A stretch of 64,000 nucleotides of DNA, from positions 1 through 64,000 of the forward strand of contig DXHQ01000078.1 of NCBI GenBank assembly GCA_019113345.1, given 5' to 3'. Of the stretch, positions 47,897-58,902 are shown one piece after another; within the stretch, counting starts at the first letter, position 1; every line of letters starts with the position of its first letter. Origin of the DNA: Candidatus Faecalibacterium intestinigallinarum. GTDB lineage: Bacteria; Bacillota; Clostridia; Oscillospirales; Ruminococcaceae. The position numbers were made by a program, and so were the translations under genes. Below the pieces are notes generated by a model. The model had not been told where the DNA came from, did not search any database, and saw nothing but the letters and a program-made list of their open reading frames with translations.

Positions 47897-49927
47897 ATGG
47901 CAGTCATCCGCGTATTGGACAAACATACCGCCGAACTGATCGCGGCGGGCGAAGTGGTGGAGCGTCCGGCTTCCGCCGCCAAGGAACTGATCGAAAACGC
48001 CATCGACGCCGGCGCGACGCAGATCGCCGTTTCCATCGAGTCGGGCGGCGTCAAGCTGATCGAAGTCAGCGACAACGGCAGCGGCATCGAGCCGGAATAC
48101 GTCTCCACCGCCTTCATCCGGCACGCCACCAGCAAGATCGAGGACGAGATAGATCTGGCCGCCATCCGCACCCTGGGTTTCCGGGGGGAAGCGCTGTCCT
48201 CCATCGCCAGCGTATCCAAGGTCGAACTGCTGACCCGCACCGCTTCCAGCGAGTTTGCCGTCCTCTACCGCAACGAGGGCGGAGAAGAGTTCCCCATCGA
48301 GCCGGCGGCCCGCGCCGTGGGCACCACCATCCGGGTGCGGGACCTCTTCTACAACACCCCCGCCCGGATGAAGTTCCTGAAAAAGGATTCCAGCGAGGGC
48401 ACCTATGTGGCCGATATCGTCGACCGGCTGGCCCTCAGCCACCCCGAGATCAGCTTCAAGTTTGTCCGGGAGGGCAAACAGCAGTATGTCACCCCCGGCG
48501 ACGGTGACCTGCGCGGCGCAGCCTACGCCGTGCTGGGCCGGGAGTTTGCCCGCGACCTGATCGAGATCGACAAAAAGCAGAGCATCTACCGGCTGCACGG
48601 CCTGATCACCCCGCCCAGAAAATGTCGGGCCAGCCGCAGCATGGAATTTTTCTACATCAACGGGCGCTATGTTCGCAACCCGACCATGATGGCCGGGCTG
48701 GAGATGGCCTTCAAGCATAACGCCATGCAGGGCAGGTTCCCGGGCTGCATCCTGATGCTGGATATGCCGGTCGAGCTGCTGGACGTCAATGTCCATCCGG
48801 CCAAGACCGCGGTCCGTTTTGCCTGCGAGAACAACGTCTTTGAGGCGATCTACCATATGGTCATGCTGGCCCTGAAGGAGCCCGGCAGCGGGGAGCGCGG
48901 CTTTGTCCTCGGGGGACCGTGGGTCAAGGGCTCCCCTTATGAGGAGTTCGCAAACAAAAACACAAGCTGGAAAGACAACGACGACACGAAAGAAAATGAT
49001 GTAAAGGACAATGACTTTACAGGGCTTTCGGCCGTCATTCCCGGCCAGGCGCAGCCGGGCGCGCTGCCTTATACGCCCGACGAGGCGGACGAGACGGACG
49101 AAGAAGAGGGCGAGATGCCCGCGCCGCCCGCCGTCCCCGCCAAGCCGTCGGGCTGGGGGGCGCCTTTGCAGGAGAGCCTTGCTCTGCACAGCACCCCGGC
49201 CGAAAAGCCCGCATCCTCTTTCCGCCCCGCCGGGCAGGAATCGCAGCTGGACGTCACGCCGGACTGGGAGGACGAAGAGGCCCTGCCGCAGCAGGAAGCG
49301 CTCTTCCCCGACGAGGACGAGCCGGAGCAGACCGTCATGCCCGGCGCGGAGGACCCCAACCGGCTGGAATATGTGGGGGAAGCCTTCCGCACCTACATCA
49401 TCGCGCAGCGGGGGGACGAGCTCTATCTGATCGACAAGCACGCCGCCCACGAGCGGCAGATCTATGAGGAGCTGGCCGCCGAGTACGGCGAGATCCCCTG
49501 CCAGCTGCTGATTACCCCGCTGGTTGTCTCGCTGTCGGCGGAGGAGAAGGATGCTCTGCTGTACAACAGCGCGCTGCTGGAGAACGTCGGCGTTGTGATG
49601 GAAGATTTCGGGGGCAACAGCATTCTGATGCGGACCACTCCCGCCGACGTCGAACCCAAGGACCTCGAGGATTTGGCGGTCGAGCTTGCGGACAAACTCG
49701 TTCACGGCAGCCCCGACGCCTTGAGCGAGCACACCGAGTGGGTCCTCCACTCGGTCGCCTGCCGGGCGGCGATCAAGGCGGGGGACCACACCTCCCCCGA
49801 GGAGCTGATGGTCCTGGCCGAAAAGATCCTCTCGGGCAAGGTGCCGCCCACCTGCCCCCACGGCCGCCCCTGCGTCCTCAAGCTGACCCGAAAGGAGCTG
49901 GAAAAGCAGTTTGGCAGAATCGAATGA
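47897..49927 (+). CDS. mutL: DNA mismatch repair protein MutL
   Basis: GHKL ATPase that links MutS to downstream repair; 676 residues. N-terminal motifs: AAGEVVERPASAAKELIENAIDAG, DNGSGI, TLGFRGEALSSIASV. A long acidic low-complexity linker spans about residues 345-480, including a locally AT-richer stretch. The C-terminal domain has DKHAAHERQIYEEL (nicking-endonuclease motif DQHAx2E), ACRAAIKAG, CPHGRP and FGR, so it is an endonuclease-type MutL, as expected for bacteria without MutH. Confidence 0.96.
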   Translation: MAVIRVLDKHTAELIAAGEVVERPASAAKELIENAIDAGATQIAVSIESGGVKLIEVSDNGSGIEPEYVSTAFIRHATSKIEDEIDLAAIRTLGFRGEALSSIASVSKVELLTRTASSEFAVLYRNEGGEEFPIEPAARAVGTTIRVRDLFYNTPARMKFLKKDSSEGTYVADIVDRLALSHPEISFKFVREGKQQYVTPGDGDLRGAAYAVLGREFARDLIEIDKKQSIYRLHGLITPPRKCRASRSMEFFYINGRYVRNPTMMAGLEMAFKHNAMQGRFPGCILMLDMPVELLDVNVHPAKTAVRFACENNVFEAIYHMVMLALKEPGSGERGFVLGGPWVKGSPYEEFANKNTSWKDNDDTKENDVKDNDFTGLSAVIPGQAQPGALPYTPDEADETDEEEGEMPAPPAVPAKPSGWGAPLQESLALHSTPAEKPASSFRPAGQESQLDVTPDWEDEEALPQQEALFPDEDEPEQTVMPGAEDPNRLEYVGEAFRTYIIAQRGDELYLIDKHAAHERQIYEELAAEYGEIPCQLLITPLVVSLSAEEKDALLYNSALLENVGVVMEDFGGNSILMRTTPADVEPKDLEDLAVELADKLVHGSPDALSEHTEWVLHSVACRAAIKAGDHTSPEELMVLAEKILSGKVPPTCPHGRPCVLKLTRKELEKQFGRIE

Positions 49928-50858
49928 GAAACCCGCGGTGCTGGCGGTGGCGGGCCCCACCGCCACCGGCAAGACCGCCCTCGGGGTGGAGCTGGCCCTC
50001 CGGCTGGGGGGCGAGATCATCAGCGCTGACTCGATGCAGATCTACCGGGGCCTTGACATCGGCACCGCCAAGGTCACCCCTGCCGAGATGCGGGGGGTGC
50101 CCCACCACGGCCTGGACATCCTGCCGCCCGAGGCGGCCTTCAGCGTGGCGGACTTCACCGCCATGGCCGGCCGGCTGACCGAAGAGATCGCATCCCGCGG
50201 CCGCCTGCCCATTCTGGTGGGGGGCACCGGGCTGTACATCCAGAGCTTTCTGTACGGGGTCCGCTTTGCCGAAGAGAAGGCCCCCGACGGGCTGCGCCGG
50301 CAGCTGGCGGACGAGCTTGCCGCCCGGGGCCCGGCGGCCCTCTATGCCGAGCTGCAGGCCGCCGACCCGGAGGCGGCCGCCGCCATCCACCCCAACAACC
50401 ACCTGCGGGTGCTGCGGGCGCTGGAGCATTACCGGGCCACCGGCCGCCGCCTCAGCGAACAGAAGGCGGCCTCCCTCCCGCCCGAGCGGCCCTACCGCGC
50501 CCTGGTGCTGGGGCTGGATTTCCCCGCGCGGGAGCAGCTCTACCGCCGCATCGACGCCCGGGTGGACCGGATGCTGGAACAGGGCCTGCTGGAAGAAGCG
50601 CGGATGGTCTATGACCGCCGCGCGTCCTGCCGCACTGCGGCGCAGGCCATCGGGTACAAGGAGTTCTTCCCCTACTTTGCGGGGGAGGACAGCCTTGCCC
50701 ACTGCACCGAACAGCTGAAGCAGGCCTCCCGCCGGTACGCCAAGCGGCAGCTGACCTGGTTTCGCCATATGGACGGGGTGGTCTGGCTGGACGCCGGCGC
50801 GCCCGACCTTGCGGCACAGGCCCTGCGCCTGGCCGAAGCATTTCTGCAAAAGGGGTGA
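49911..50858 (+). CDS. miaA: tRNA dimethylallyltransferase
   Basis: Adds the dimethylallyl group to A37 of tRNAs reading UNN codons, making the substrate for MiaB. The 315-residue product has P-loop GPTATGKTAL, ISADSMQIYRGLDIGTAK, VGGTGLYIQSFLYG and the C-terminal QAIGYKEF and QLKQASRRYAKRQLTWFR. It uses a TTG start inside the end of mutL (17-base overlap) with AAAGGAG 13 bases upstream, so it is translationally linked to mutL. Confidence 0.96.
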   Translation: MAESNEKPAVLAVAGPTATGKTALGVELALRLGGEIISADSMQIYRGLDIGTAKVTPAEMRGVPHHGLDILPPEAAFSVADFTAMAGRLTEEIASRGRLPILVGGTGLYIQSFLYGVRFAEEKAPDGLRRQLADELAARGPAALYAELQAADPEAAAAIHPNNHLRVLRALEHYRATGRRLSEQKAASLPPERPYRALVLGLDFPAREQLYRRIDARVDRMLEQGLLEEARMVYDRRASCRTAAQAIGYKEFFPYFAGEDSLAHCTEQLKQASRRYAKRQLTWFRHMDGVVWLDAGAPDLAAQALRLAEAFLQKG

Positions 50859-52228
50859 TGGACCGAATGCGAAAGGACAGGCAGAACCCGGAACATCCCG
50901 GCGGCGAAAGCGCCCTTCCCGGCTGGAAGACGGTCCTGGGCGGGACGGTGGTCCTCCTGCTGCTGGTCATCCTGGCCTATGTGGGCTATCAGATCCTCCA
51001 CCTCGTCAACCCGCCCAACACCTACGAGACGGTCCTGACCGCGACGGTGGAGGACAAGGTGGAGGCGGACGGGGTGCTCCTCTTTGAGGAGATGGTCATC
51101 CCCGGCAGCGGGGACCTGGGCTACCTCGTCGAGGACGGGGCGCGGGTCTCGGCCGGGACGGTGGTGGCCGAGGTCTACACCAACAGCGGGCAGAGCGCCC
51201 TGCGCGCCGCCCTCGACGGCCTGAACGAGCAGATCGAGCTGCTCAGGCGGGCCGAGAACGTCTCCTCCACCCAGGTGGACACCATGATCCAGGAGCGCAC
51301 CACCGCCCTCTATGATCTGCTGGACGCCGCCGACCGGGGTACGCCCGCCGCCATGGACGAGGGGCGGGAGGCCTATCTCCTGGCCCAGAACAAGATCCTG
51401 GTGGTCACCGGGGAAGCGTCGGACTTCGCCTCGCAGATCGCAGCGCTGCAGGCCGAAGCGGCCCAGCTGCAGAGCCAGCTGGGCGCCCCCGCCGCGGTCA
51501 CGGCCCCGCTCACCGGCTACTTTGTCCGCAGCGCCAGCACCCGGCAGCTGACCCAGCCGGCCGAGGCCATCCTGGCCATGGACCCCGCCGCCCTGCGCAG
51601 TGCCCTGGACACCGGCCTGGACGCCGCCCTGACCGGCTGCGCCGGCAAGATGGTCTCGGGGTTCAGCTGGCGCTACTGCGGCGTCTGCACGGCCGAAGAG
51701 GGCCGCAAGCTGCTGCGGGCCGACGGGACTCCGCTCACCAGTACCGTCCATATCCGCTTTCCCGGCCAGACCGACGAGGCCCTGCCGGCCAAGCTGGATG
51801 AGGTGACCATCGACGAGGCGGCGGGGCTGGCCCGGTTCGTCCTCACCTGCGACTCGGTCACCGGCGACGTGCTGCGGCTGGAACAGGCCGAAGCCGAGGT
51901 CATCGTCAGCGAGACCACCGGCCTGCGGGTGCCCGCCGCCGCGGTCCACTATGTGCTGGAGAGCGAAGCGGCCTCTTCGGAGGCGGGGGAGGCGGACAGC
52001 GCCGTGCCGGCAGGGGAGAACTATATCCCCGGCGTCTATGTCAAGTTCGGCAACCTGGCCCGCTTCTGCCGCATCGACCCGGTGGACGACGCGCATCCCC
52101 TTGTCACCGACGGGACCTACATCATCGTCCCGCCGAAAGGGACGGCGGGGTCGGTCAGCGAGGTGCGGCTCTACGACCAGGTCATCGTGGAGGGACAGAA
52201 CCTCTACGACGGCAAACTTTTGTCCTGA
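50858..52228 (+). CDS. HlyD-like membrane protein of the sepF cluster
   Basis: A 456-residue protein with a cytosolic N-terminus of ~25 residues, one transmembrane helix (TVVLLLLVILAYVGYQIL) and an extracellular part with biotinyl/lipoyl-like hairpins (EADGVLLFEE, YLVEDGARVSAGTVVAEVY) flanking coiled coil (residues ~105-205). This is HlyD/RND-adaptor-like architecture, but no transporter is adjacent. Its placement just before sepF recurs in Clostridia and suggests an envelope or division role (inference). The start overlaps the miaA stop. Confidence 0.78.
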   Translation: MDRMRKDRQNPEHPGGESALPGWKTVLGGTVVLLLLVILAYVGYQILHLVNPPNTYETVLTATVEDKVEADGVLLFEEMVIPGSGDLGYLVEDGARVSAGTVVAEVYTNSGQSALRAALDGLNEQIELLRRAENVSSTQVDTMIQERTTALYDLLDAADRGTPAAMDEGREAYLLAQNKILVVTGEASDFASQIAALQAEAAQLQSQLGAPAAVTAPLTGYFVRSASTRQLTQPAEAILAMDPAALRSALDTGLDAALTGCAGKMVSGFSWRYCGVCTAEEGRKLLRADGTPLTSTVHIRFPGQTDEALPAKLDEVTIDEAAGLARFVLTCDSVTGDVLRLEQAEAEVIVSETTGLRVPAAAVHYVLESEAASSEAGEADSAVPAGENYIPGVYVKFGNLARFCRIDPVDDAHPLVTDGTYIIVPPKGTAGSVSEVRLYDQVIVEGQNLYDGKLLS

Positions 52229-52233
52229 ACATG

Positions 52234-52274
52234 GTCCCGCCCGTCCGCGCGCTGCGGCCCGGCGGGACTTTTTT
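52234..52274 (+). terminator. Terminator after the HlyD-like gene
   Basis: GTCCCGCC (52234-52241) pairs with GGCGGGAC (52261-52268) around a 19-base GC-rich loop, then TTTTTT. Confidence 0.85.
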
Positions 52275-52285
52275 GGTGGTCTGTA

Positions 52286-52314
52286 TTGACATCCGGCCTA
52301 AAAAAACAGATAAT
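52286..52314 (+). promoter_or_regulatory. Promoter of sepF-ylmH-divIVA
   Basis: TTGACA (52286-52291), 17 bases, GATAAT (52309-52314), right after the terminator; the cell-division genes therefore start a new transcript. Confidence 0.7.
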
Positions 52315-52411
52315 ATAGAGAGCTATTCTTTTCTGCGGCCCGGCTGCACGGGGCGGGCGGCGGTTGTTATGGCAAAACGGCATCTGCTTGCAGATGAAAG
52401 GAGCGGTATTG

Positions 52412-52873
52412 ATGTCTTTTATGCAAAATATCAAAAAGGGCCTTTTCGGTGAGGACGACGGCTACGACGATCAGTACATCGACGACGGCCCCCAGATGGT
52501 GAACAACAACAGCGGCTTCGGCAGCTCGGATTCCTACGACGAGGACAGCGGCGAGGGCAGCAAGAGCGGCAACCGGGTGGTCAACATCAACGCCACCACT
52601 CAGCTCAAGGTGGTCCTGGTCAAGCCCGAGCGGTTCGAGGACGCCAGCACCATCGCCGACCACCTGAACAACAAGCGGACGGTGGTGCTCAACCTCGAAT
52701 CCACCAACAAGGAAGTTTCCCGCCGGCTGGTCGACTTTTTGTCCGGCGTAGCCTACGCCAACAACGGTCAGATCAAGCGGGTGGCCAACAGCACCTTCAT
52801 CATCACCCCGTACAACGTCGACATTATGGGCGACCTGCTGGACGAGCTGGAGAACAATGGCGCGTTCTATTGA
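52412..52873 (+). CDS. sepF: Cell division protein SepF
   Basis: Membrane anchor and bundling factor of FtsZ, 153 residues. N-terminal amphipathic helix MSFMQNIKKGLFG binds membrane; an acidic disordered linker (residues ~13-55) follows; the C-terminal SepF domain has LKVVLVKPERFEDASTIADHLNNKRTVVLNLE and RRLVDFLSGVAYANNGQIKRVANSTFIITP. Start 52412 has AAAGGAG. The stop is overlapped by the next gene. Confidence 0.95.
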   Translation: MSFMQNIKKGLFGEDDGYDDQYIDDGPQMVNNNSGFGSSDSYDEDSGEGSKSGNRVVNINATTQLKVVLVKPERFEDASTIADHLNNKRTVVLNLESTNKEVSRRLVDFLSGVAYANNGQIKRVANSTFIITPYNVDIMGDLLDELENNGAFY

Positions 52874-53681
52874 GGAAAGCCCGGAGGCACAGCGCCGGGG
52901 CTACATCCCGCCCCAGAACGATAAGGAACGCTTTCTGATGCGCCACATCGAGGATCTGGCCCGCACGGCCGAATCGCGCGGCATCCCGCGGTATTCCTCC
53001 TTTCTCAGCGACCGGGAGCAGGTTTTGGCCCGGGCGGCCCTGGCCAAAGCGGGCTGCGGCTGCTGGCGTCTGGAGGGGGGCTACCCCGAGGCCGAGCGGC
53101 GGCTTGCCGCCATCGAGCCGGAGGGCTCCTGGGCCGACAGCCCGCTGGCCTGCGTCCGGCTGGAATGCCGGGCCGCGCCGGGGGTGCAGCTGCCCGCCCA
53201 CCGGGACTATCTGGGCAGCCTGATGGGCCTGGCCCTCAAGCGGGAGGCGCTGGGCGACATCGTTCTGCCGGCGGACAGGCCCGGCACGGCCTACGTCTTT
53301 GCCCTCGAGCCGGCGGCCCGGCTGATCTGCGAAGAGCTGGTCCAGGTGGGACGCGCCGAGGTCAGCTGCACCCGGCAGCCGCTGGAAGAGCTGCCGGACC
53401 TTGCGCCGGCCGAGCGGGAAAAGCGGACCGCAGCCGTCTCCTCCTTGCGGCTGGACGCGGTGCTTGCGGCCATGCTGCACTGCAGCCGCGGGGCCGCCGC
53501 CGCCCTCATCGAGGCGGGGAGGGTGGAGATCAACCATCTGCCCACCGAGAGCGTCCACGCGCCGGTCTACGAGGGGGATATCTTCACCATCCGCGGCCGG
53601 GGGCGCTTCGCCCTGACCGGCCTGCCCGGCAGGACGAAAAAGGACCGCCAGATCATCGAGTTTTTTCAGTATTCATCGTAA
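52857..53681 (+). CDS. YlmH-like S4-domain RNA-binding protein
   Basis: A 274-residue protein of the YlmH family, coded between sepF and divIVA as in most Firmicutes. Residues ~15-90 hold FLMRHIEDLARTAESRGIPRYSSFLSDREQ; the C-terminal ~75 residues form an S4 domain (SLRLDAVLAAMLHCSRGAAAALIEAGRVEINH...VYEGDIFTIRGRGRF). B. subtilis YlmH (RqcP2-like) is reported to act with stalled ribosomes; the same role is only inferred here. The start overlaps sepF by 17 bases with GGAG upstream. Confidence 0.9.
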   Translation: MARSIEESPEAQRRGYIPPQNDKERFLMRHIEDLARTAESRGIPRYSSFLSDREQVLARAALAKAGCGCWRLEGGYPEAERRLAAIEPEGSWADSPLACVRLECRAAPGVQLPAHRDYLGSLMGLALKREALGDIVLPADRPGTAYVFALEPAARLICEELVQVGRAEVSCTRQPLEELPDLAPAEREKRTAAVSSLRLDAVLAAMLHCSRGAAAALIEAGRVEINHLPTESVHAPVYEGDIFTIRGRGRFALTGLPGRTKKDRQIIEFFQYSS

Positions 53682-53706
53682 ATCACCATGACAGGAGGAA
53701 ATCAGT

Positions 53707-54438
53707 ATGCTGACACCGCAGGATGTCCACGCCGTCCAGTTTGAAAAGAGCTTCCGCGGTTACCGGATCGAGGACGTTGACCGGTTCTTGGACCGGGTGG
53801 AAGAGCAGCTCAAGGCCGGCGCCGCCGAGGCGGACCGGCTGCAGCGGCAGATCGAGCAGCTGCAGAGCGAGAACCAGCGTCTGGCCAAGGAGACCGAGGA
53901 CTATCGCGCCGACGGCGAGATCATGAAGTCCGCCCTCATCAACGCGCAGCGGATCGGCGAAAACGTCATCCGGGAGGCCAACCAGAAGGCTGAGGAGATC
54001 ATCCACAAGGCCAACCTCCGCAGCGACGACATCATCCGGGACGCCAACGACCTGCTGCAGAAGGCCACCGACCGGGCCGACGAGATCGTCCGGGAGGCCA
54101 GCGACCAGCGGATGCTGGAAGAGCGGGAGTACGAGCGGGTCCGGCTGGAGGTCACCCGCTTCAAGGCCGACGTGCTCAACCTCTACCGCAGCCACGTCGA
54201 GTCCCTCAGCCGCCTGCCCGAGTACGCCCCCGACGCAGCGGTCGAGCCGGCCGCCGGAGAGGCCGAAGCGGCCGCAGCCGACGAGGCAGCCGCTGCTGCC
54301 GATGCTGATGCGCCCGAGGACGCCGCCCAGGAGGGGGATTTCTGGAATAAGGACGAGGCCGAGCTCGCCGCGCCCGACCAGAAAGCGCCCGCCGAGGTGG
54401 ACTACTCCGCCTTCCAGGGCGTCCAGTTCAGCAAGTAA
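53707..54438 (+). CDS. divIVA: DivIVA family cell-pole/division protein
   Basis: A 243-residue coiled-coil protein that recognises negatively curved membrane. The conserved N-terminal domain is MLTPQDVHAVQFEKSFRGYRIEDVDRFLDRV; residues ~30-165 are heptad-rich coiled coil; the last ~75 residues are a disordered Ala/Glu/Asp-rich tail ending in VDYSAFQGVQFSK. AGGAGG precedes the ATG. It completes the sepF-ylmH-divIVA unit. Confidence 0.95.
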   Translation: MLTPQDVHAVQFEKSFRGYRIEDVDRFLDRVEEQLKAGAAEADRLQRQIEQLQSENQRLAKETEDYRADGEIMKSALINAQRIGENVIREANQKAEEIIHKANLRSDDIIRDANDLLQKATDRADEIVREASDQRMLEEREYERVRLEVTRFKADVLNLYRSHVESLSRLPEYAPDAAVEPAAGEAEAAAADEAAAAADADAPEDAAQEGDFWNKDEAELAAPDQKAPAEVDYSAFQGVQFSK

Positions 54439-54451
54439 AAACGTTACATCC

Positions 54452-54533
54452 CGCGCGGAAAACCGCGCGATGGGGCAGGGCAGGGGCGAAAAGCGCCTGT
54501 CCCTGCTTTCCTGTCTGCCGGCGTGCCGGCAGA
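54452..54533 (+). other. Hairpin-rich gap between divIVA and ileS
   Basis: Three hairpins stand in a row: CGCGCGG/CCGCGCG (54452-54469, AAAA loop), an imperfect GC-rich stem-loop around a central AAAA loop (about 54475-54506), and TCTGCCGGC/GCCGGCAGA (54514-54533). There is no clear U-tail and no T-box antiterminator sequence. The role is unknown. Confidence 0.45.
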
Positions 54534-54561
54534 TCACCATGATTTGAGGAGTGTGGAACCA

Positions 54562-57354
<2,793 letters not shown>

Positions 57355-57385
57355 GAACCTCTTTTTTGAACGTCCAAAACTGAAC

Positions 57386-57419
57386 AGCGGCGTTCCCTTT
57401 TTGGGGAGCGCCGCTCTTT
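57386..57419 (+). terminator. Terminator after ileS
   Basis: AGCGGCG-TTCCC pairs with GGGGA-GCGCCGCT (one bulge) across a T-rich loop, followed by CTTTG. Confidence 0.65.
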
Positions 57420-57434
57420 GCAAATACTGTCGGG

Positions 57435-57460
57435 GCCGGGCCCGCGGGCCCGGCTCTTTT
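57435..57460 (+). terminator. Palindromic GC hairpin with T-tail abutting lspA
   Basis: GCCGGGCCC (57435-57443) and GGGCCCGGC (57446-57454) form a near-perfect palindrome followed by TCTTTT. The lspA ribosome binding site AGGAG starts three bases later, so no promoter fits between; this looks like an attenuator. Confidence 0.6.
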
Positions 57461-57476
57461 CCAGGAGTATTCGTCT

Positions 57477-57968
57477 ATGTTTGTGTTCCTGAATCTCATC
57501 GCCATCGCGGCGCTGGTGGGCGTCGACCAGGCCATCAAGCTCTGGGCCGTCCAGAACCTGCAGCCGGTGGGCTCGATGACCCTCATCCCCCATGTGGTGG
57601 AGCTGCACTTCACCTACAACGAGGGGATGGCCTTCAGCCTGCTCTGGGGCCGGCAGGAGGTGCTGATCGCCGCCACCAGCATCGGGATGCTGCTGATCGC
57701 CTGGTGGCTGTTCACCCACTGCCGCCGCGACCCGCTGCAGCGCTGGGCCCTGGTGCTGGTGCTGGGCGGCGGCATCGGCAACCTGATCGACCGGATCGCC
57801 GCCGGCAAGGTGGTAGACTATATCAACCTGCTGTTCATGAACTTTGCCGTTTTCAACTTTGCCGATATCTGCGTCTGCGTCGGGATGGCCCTGTGGGTCC
57901 TGGCGGTGATCCTGGAGGAGCGCCGCAGCCCCGAAGGGAAGGACGGCAAGGCCGAGGGGGACAAATAA
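57477..57968 (+). CDS. lspA: Lipoprotein signal peptidase (SPase II)
   Basis: Membrane aspartyl protease that removes signal peptides from prolipoproteins. 163 residues, four helices, and both catalytic Asp motifs: GGGIGNLIDRIAAGKVVDY and FAVFNFADICVCVG. The substrate lipoproteins in this window include those at 16516, 27317 and 37381. AGGAG lies nine bases before ATG. The C-terminal ~15 residues are charged and cytosolic. One base separates its stop from rluD. Confidence 0.95.
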   Translation: MFVFLNLIAIAALVGVDQAIKLWAVQNLQPVGSMTLIPHVVELHFTYNEGMAFSLLWGRQEVLIAATSIGMLLIAWWLFTHCRRDPLQRWALVLVLGGGIGNLIDRIAAGKVVDYINLLFMNFAVFNFADICVCVGMALWVLAVILEERRSPEGKDGKAEGDK

Positions 57969-57969
57969 C

Positions 57970-58902
57970 GTGGAACAGCGAGAATTTGCGGTGGAAGCCG
58001 AGGACGCCGGCCAGCGGATCGACCGCTTTCTGGCCGGGGAGGACACCGGCCTTTCCCGCAGCGCGCTGCAAAACCTGATCGCCGAAGGGCGCGTTCTGGC
58101 CAACGGCCAGCCGGCGGCCAAAAACCGCAAGCTCAAGGCGGGGGACACCATCCTGCTCGAGATCCCGGACGCCGCCCCCATCGCGGCGGTGGCGCAGGAT
58201 ATCCCGCTGGACATCGTCTATGAGGACGCCCACCTGCTGGTGGTGAACAAGCCCAAGGGGATGGTGGTCCATCCGGCCCCCGGCAACCCCGACGGCACCC
58301 TGGTCAACGCCCTGCTGTTTCACTGCCGGGGCAGCCTTTCGGGCATCGGCGGTGAGATCCGCCCCGGCATCGTCCACCGCATCGACAAGGACACCAGCGG
58401 CCTGCTGGTGGTGGCCAAGGACGACGCCACCCACATCGGACTGTCCCGCCAGATGGCCGAGCACAGCGTCGAGCGGGCCTACCAGACGGTGGTCTACGGG
58501 GGCTTTGCCCAGGACGAGGGCTTTGTGGAGGGATATCTCGGCCGCTCCAAAACCGACCGTAAAAAGATGGCGGTCTACCCCGCGGGCGAGCCCCACGCCA
58601 AATACGCCTACACCGGCTGGAAGGTGCTGGAGCGGCTGGGGGAGTTCACCCTGCTGGAATGCCGGCTCAAGACCGGGCGGACCCACCAGATCCGGGTGCA
58701 TATGGCCTCCATCCGCCACCCGGTGGCGGGGGACCCGGTCTACGGGCCCCGCAGCTGCATCGAAAGTCTGCACGGGCAGTGCCTGCACGCCAAGACCCTG
58801 GGCTTTGTCCACCCCATCACCGGCGAGCGGCTGTCCTTCGACAGCCCGCTGCCCGAGTACTTCACCCATTTTCTGGCTGGATTAAGGAGGGGACGCGCTT
58901 GA
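57970..58902 (+). CDS. rluD: RluD-type pseudouridine synthase
   Basis: Makes pseudouridines in 23S rRNA (helix 69 in E. coli RluD). 310 residues: N-terminal S4 domain (QRIDRFLAGEDTGLSRSALQNLIAEGRVLANGQ) and catalytic motif HRIDKDTSGLLVVAKDD with the nucleophile Asp. LspA-RluD gene order is widely conserved. It uses a GTG start at 57970 with GAGGGGG upstream. The stop overlaps the start of the HAD-like gene. Confidence 0.93.
   Translation: MEQREFAVEAEDAGQRIDRFLAGEDTGLSRSALQNLIAEGRVLANGQPAAKNRKLKAGDTILLEIPDAAPIAAVAQDIPLDIVYEDAHLLVVNKPKGMVVHPAPGNPDGTLVNALLFHCRGSLSGIGGEIRPGIVHRIDKDTSGLLVVAKDDATHIGLSRQMAEHSVERAYQTVVYGGFAQDEGFVEGYLGRSKTDRKKMAVYPAGEPHAKYAYTGWKVLERLGEFTLLECRLKTGRTHQIRVHMASIRHPVAGDPVYGPRSCIESLHGQCLHAKTLGFVHPITGERLSFDSPLPEYFTHFLAGLRRGRA

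Noticed and set aside
54438-54450. Fifth copy of the fructan-locus operator (AAACGTTACA) after divIVA
   Set aside because: It matches only the core, lies at the end of a cell-division gene away from any promoter, and is likely chance.
54439-54561. T-box riboswitch upstream of ileS
   Set aside because: The gap is too short and there is no TGGNACCGCG-like antiterminator sequence or specifier-loop structure.
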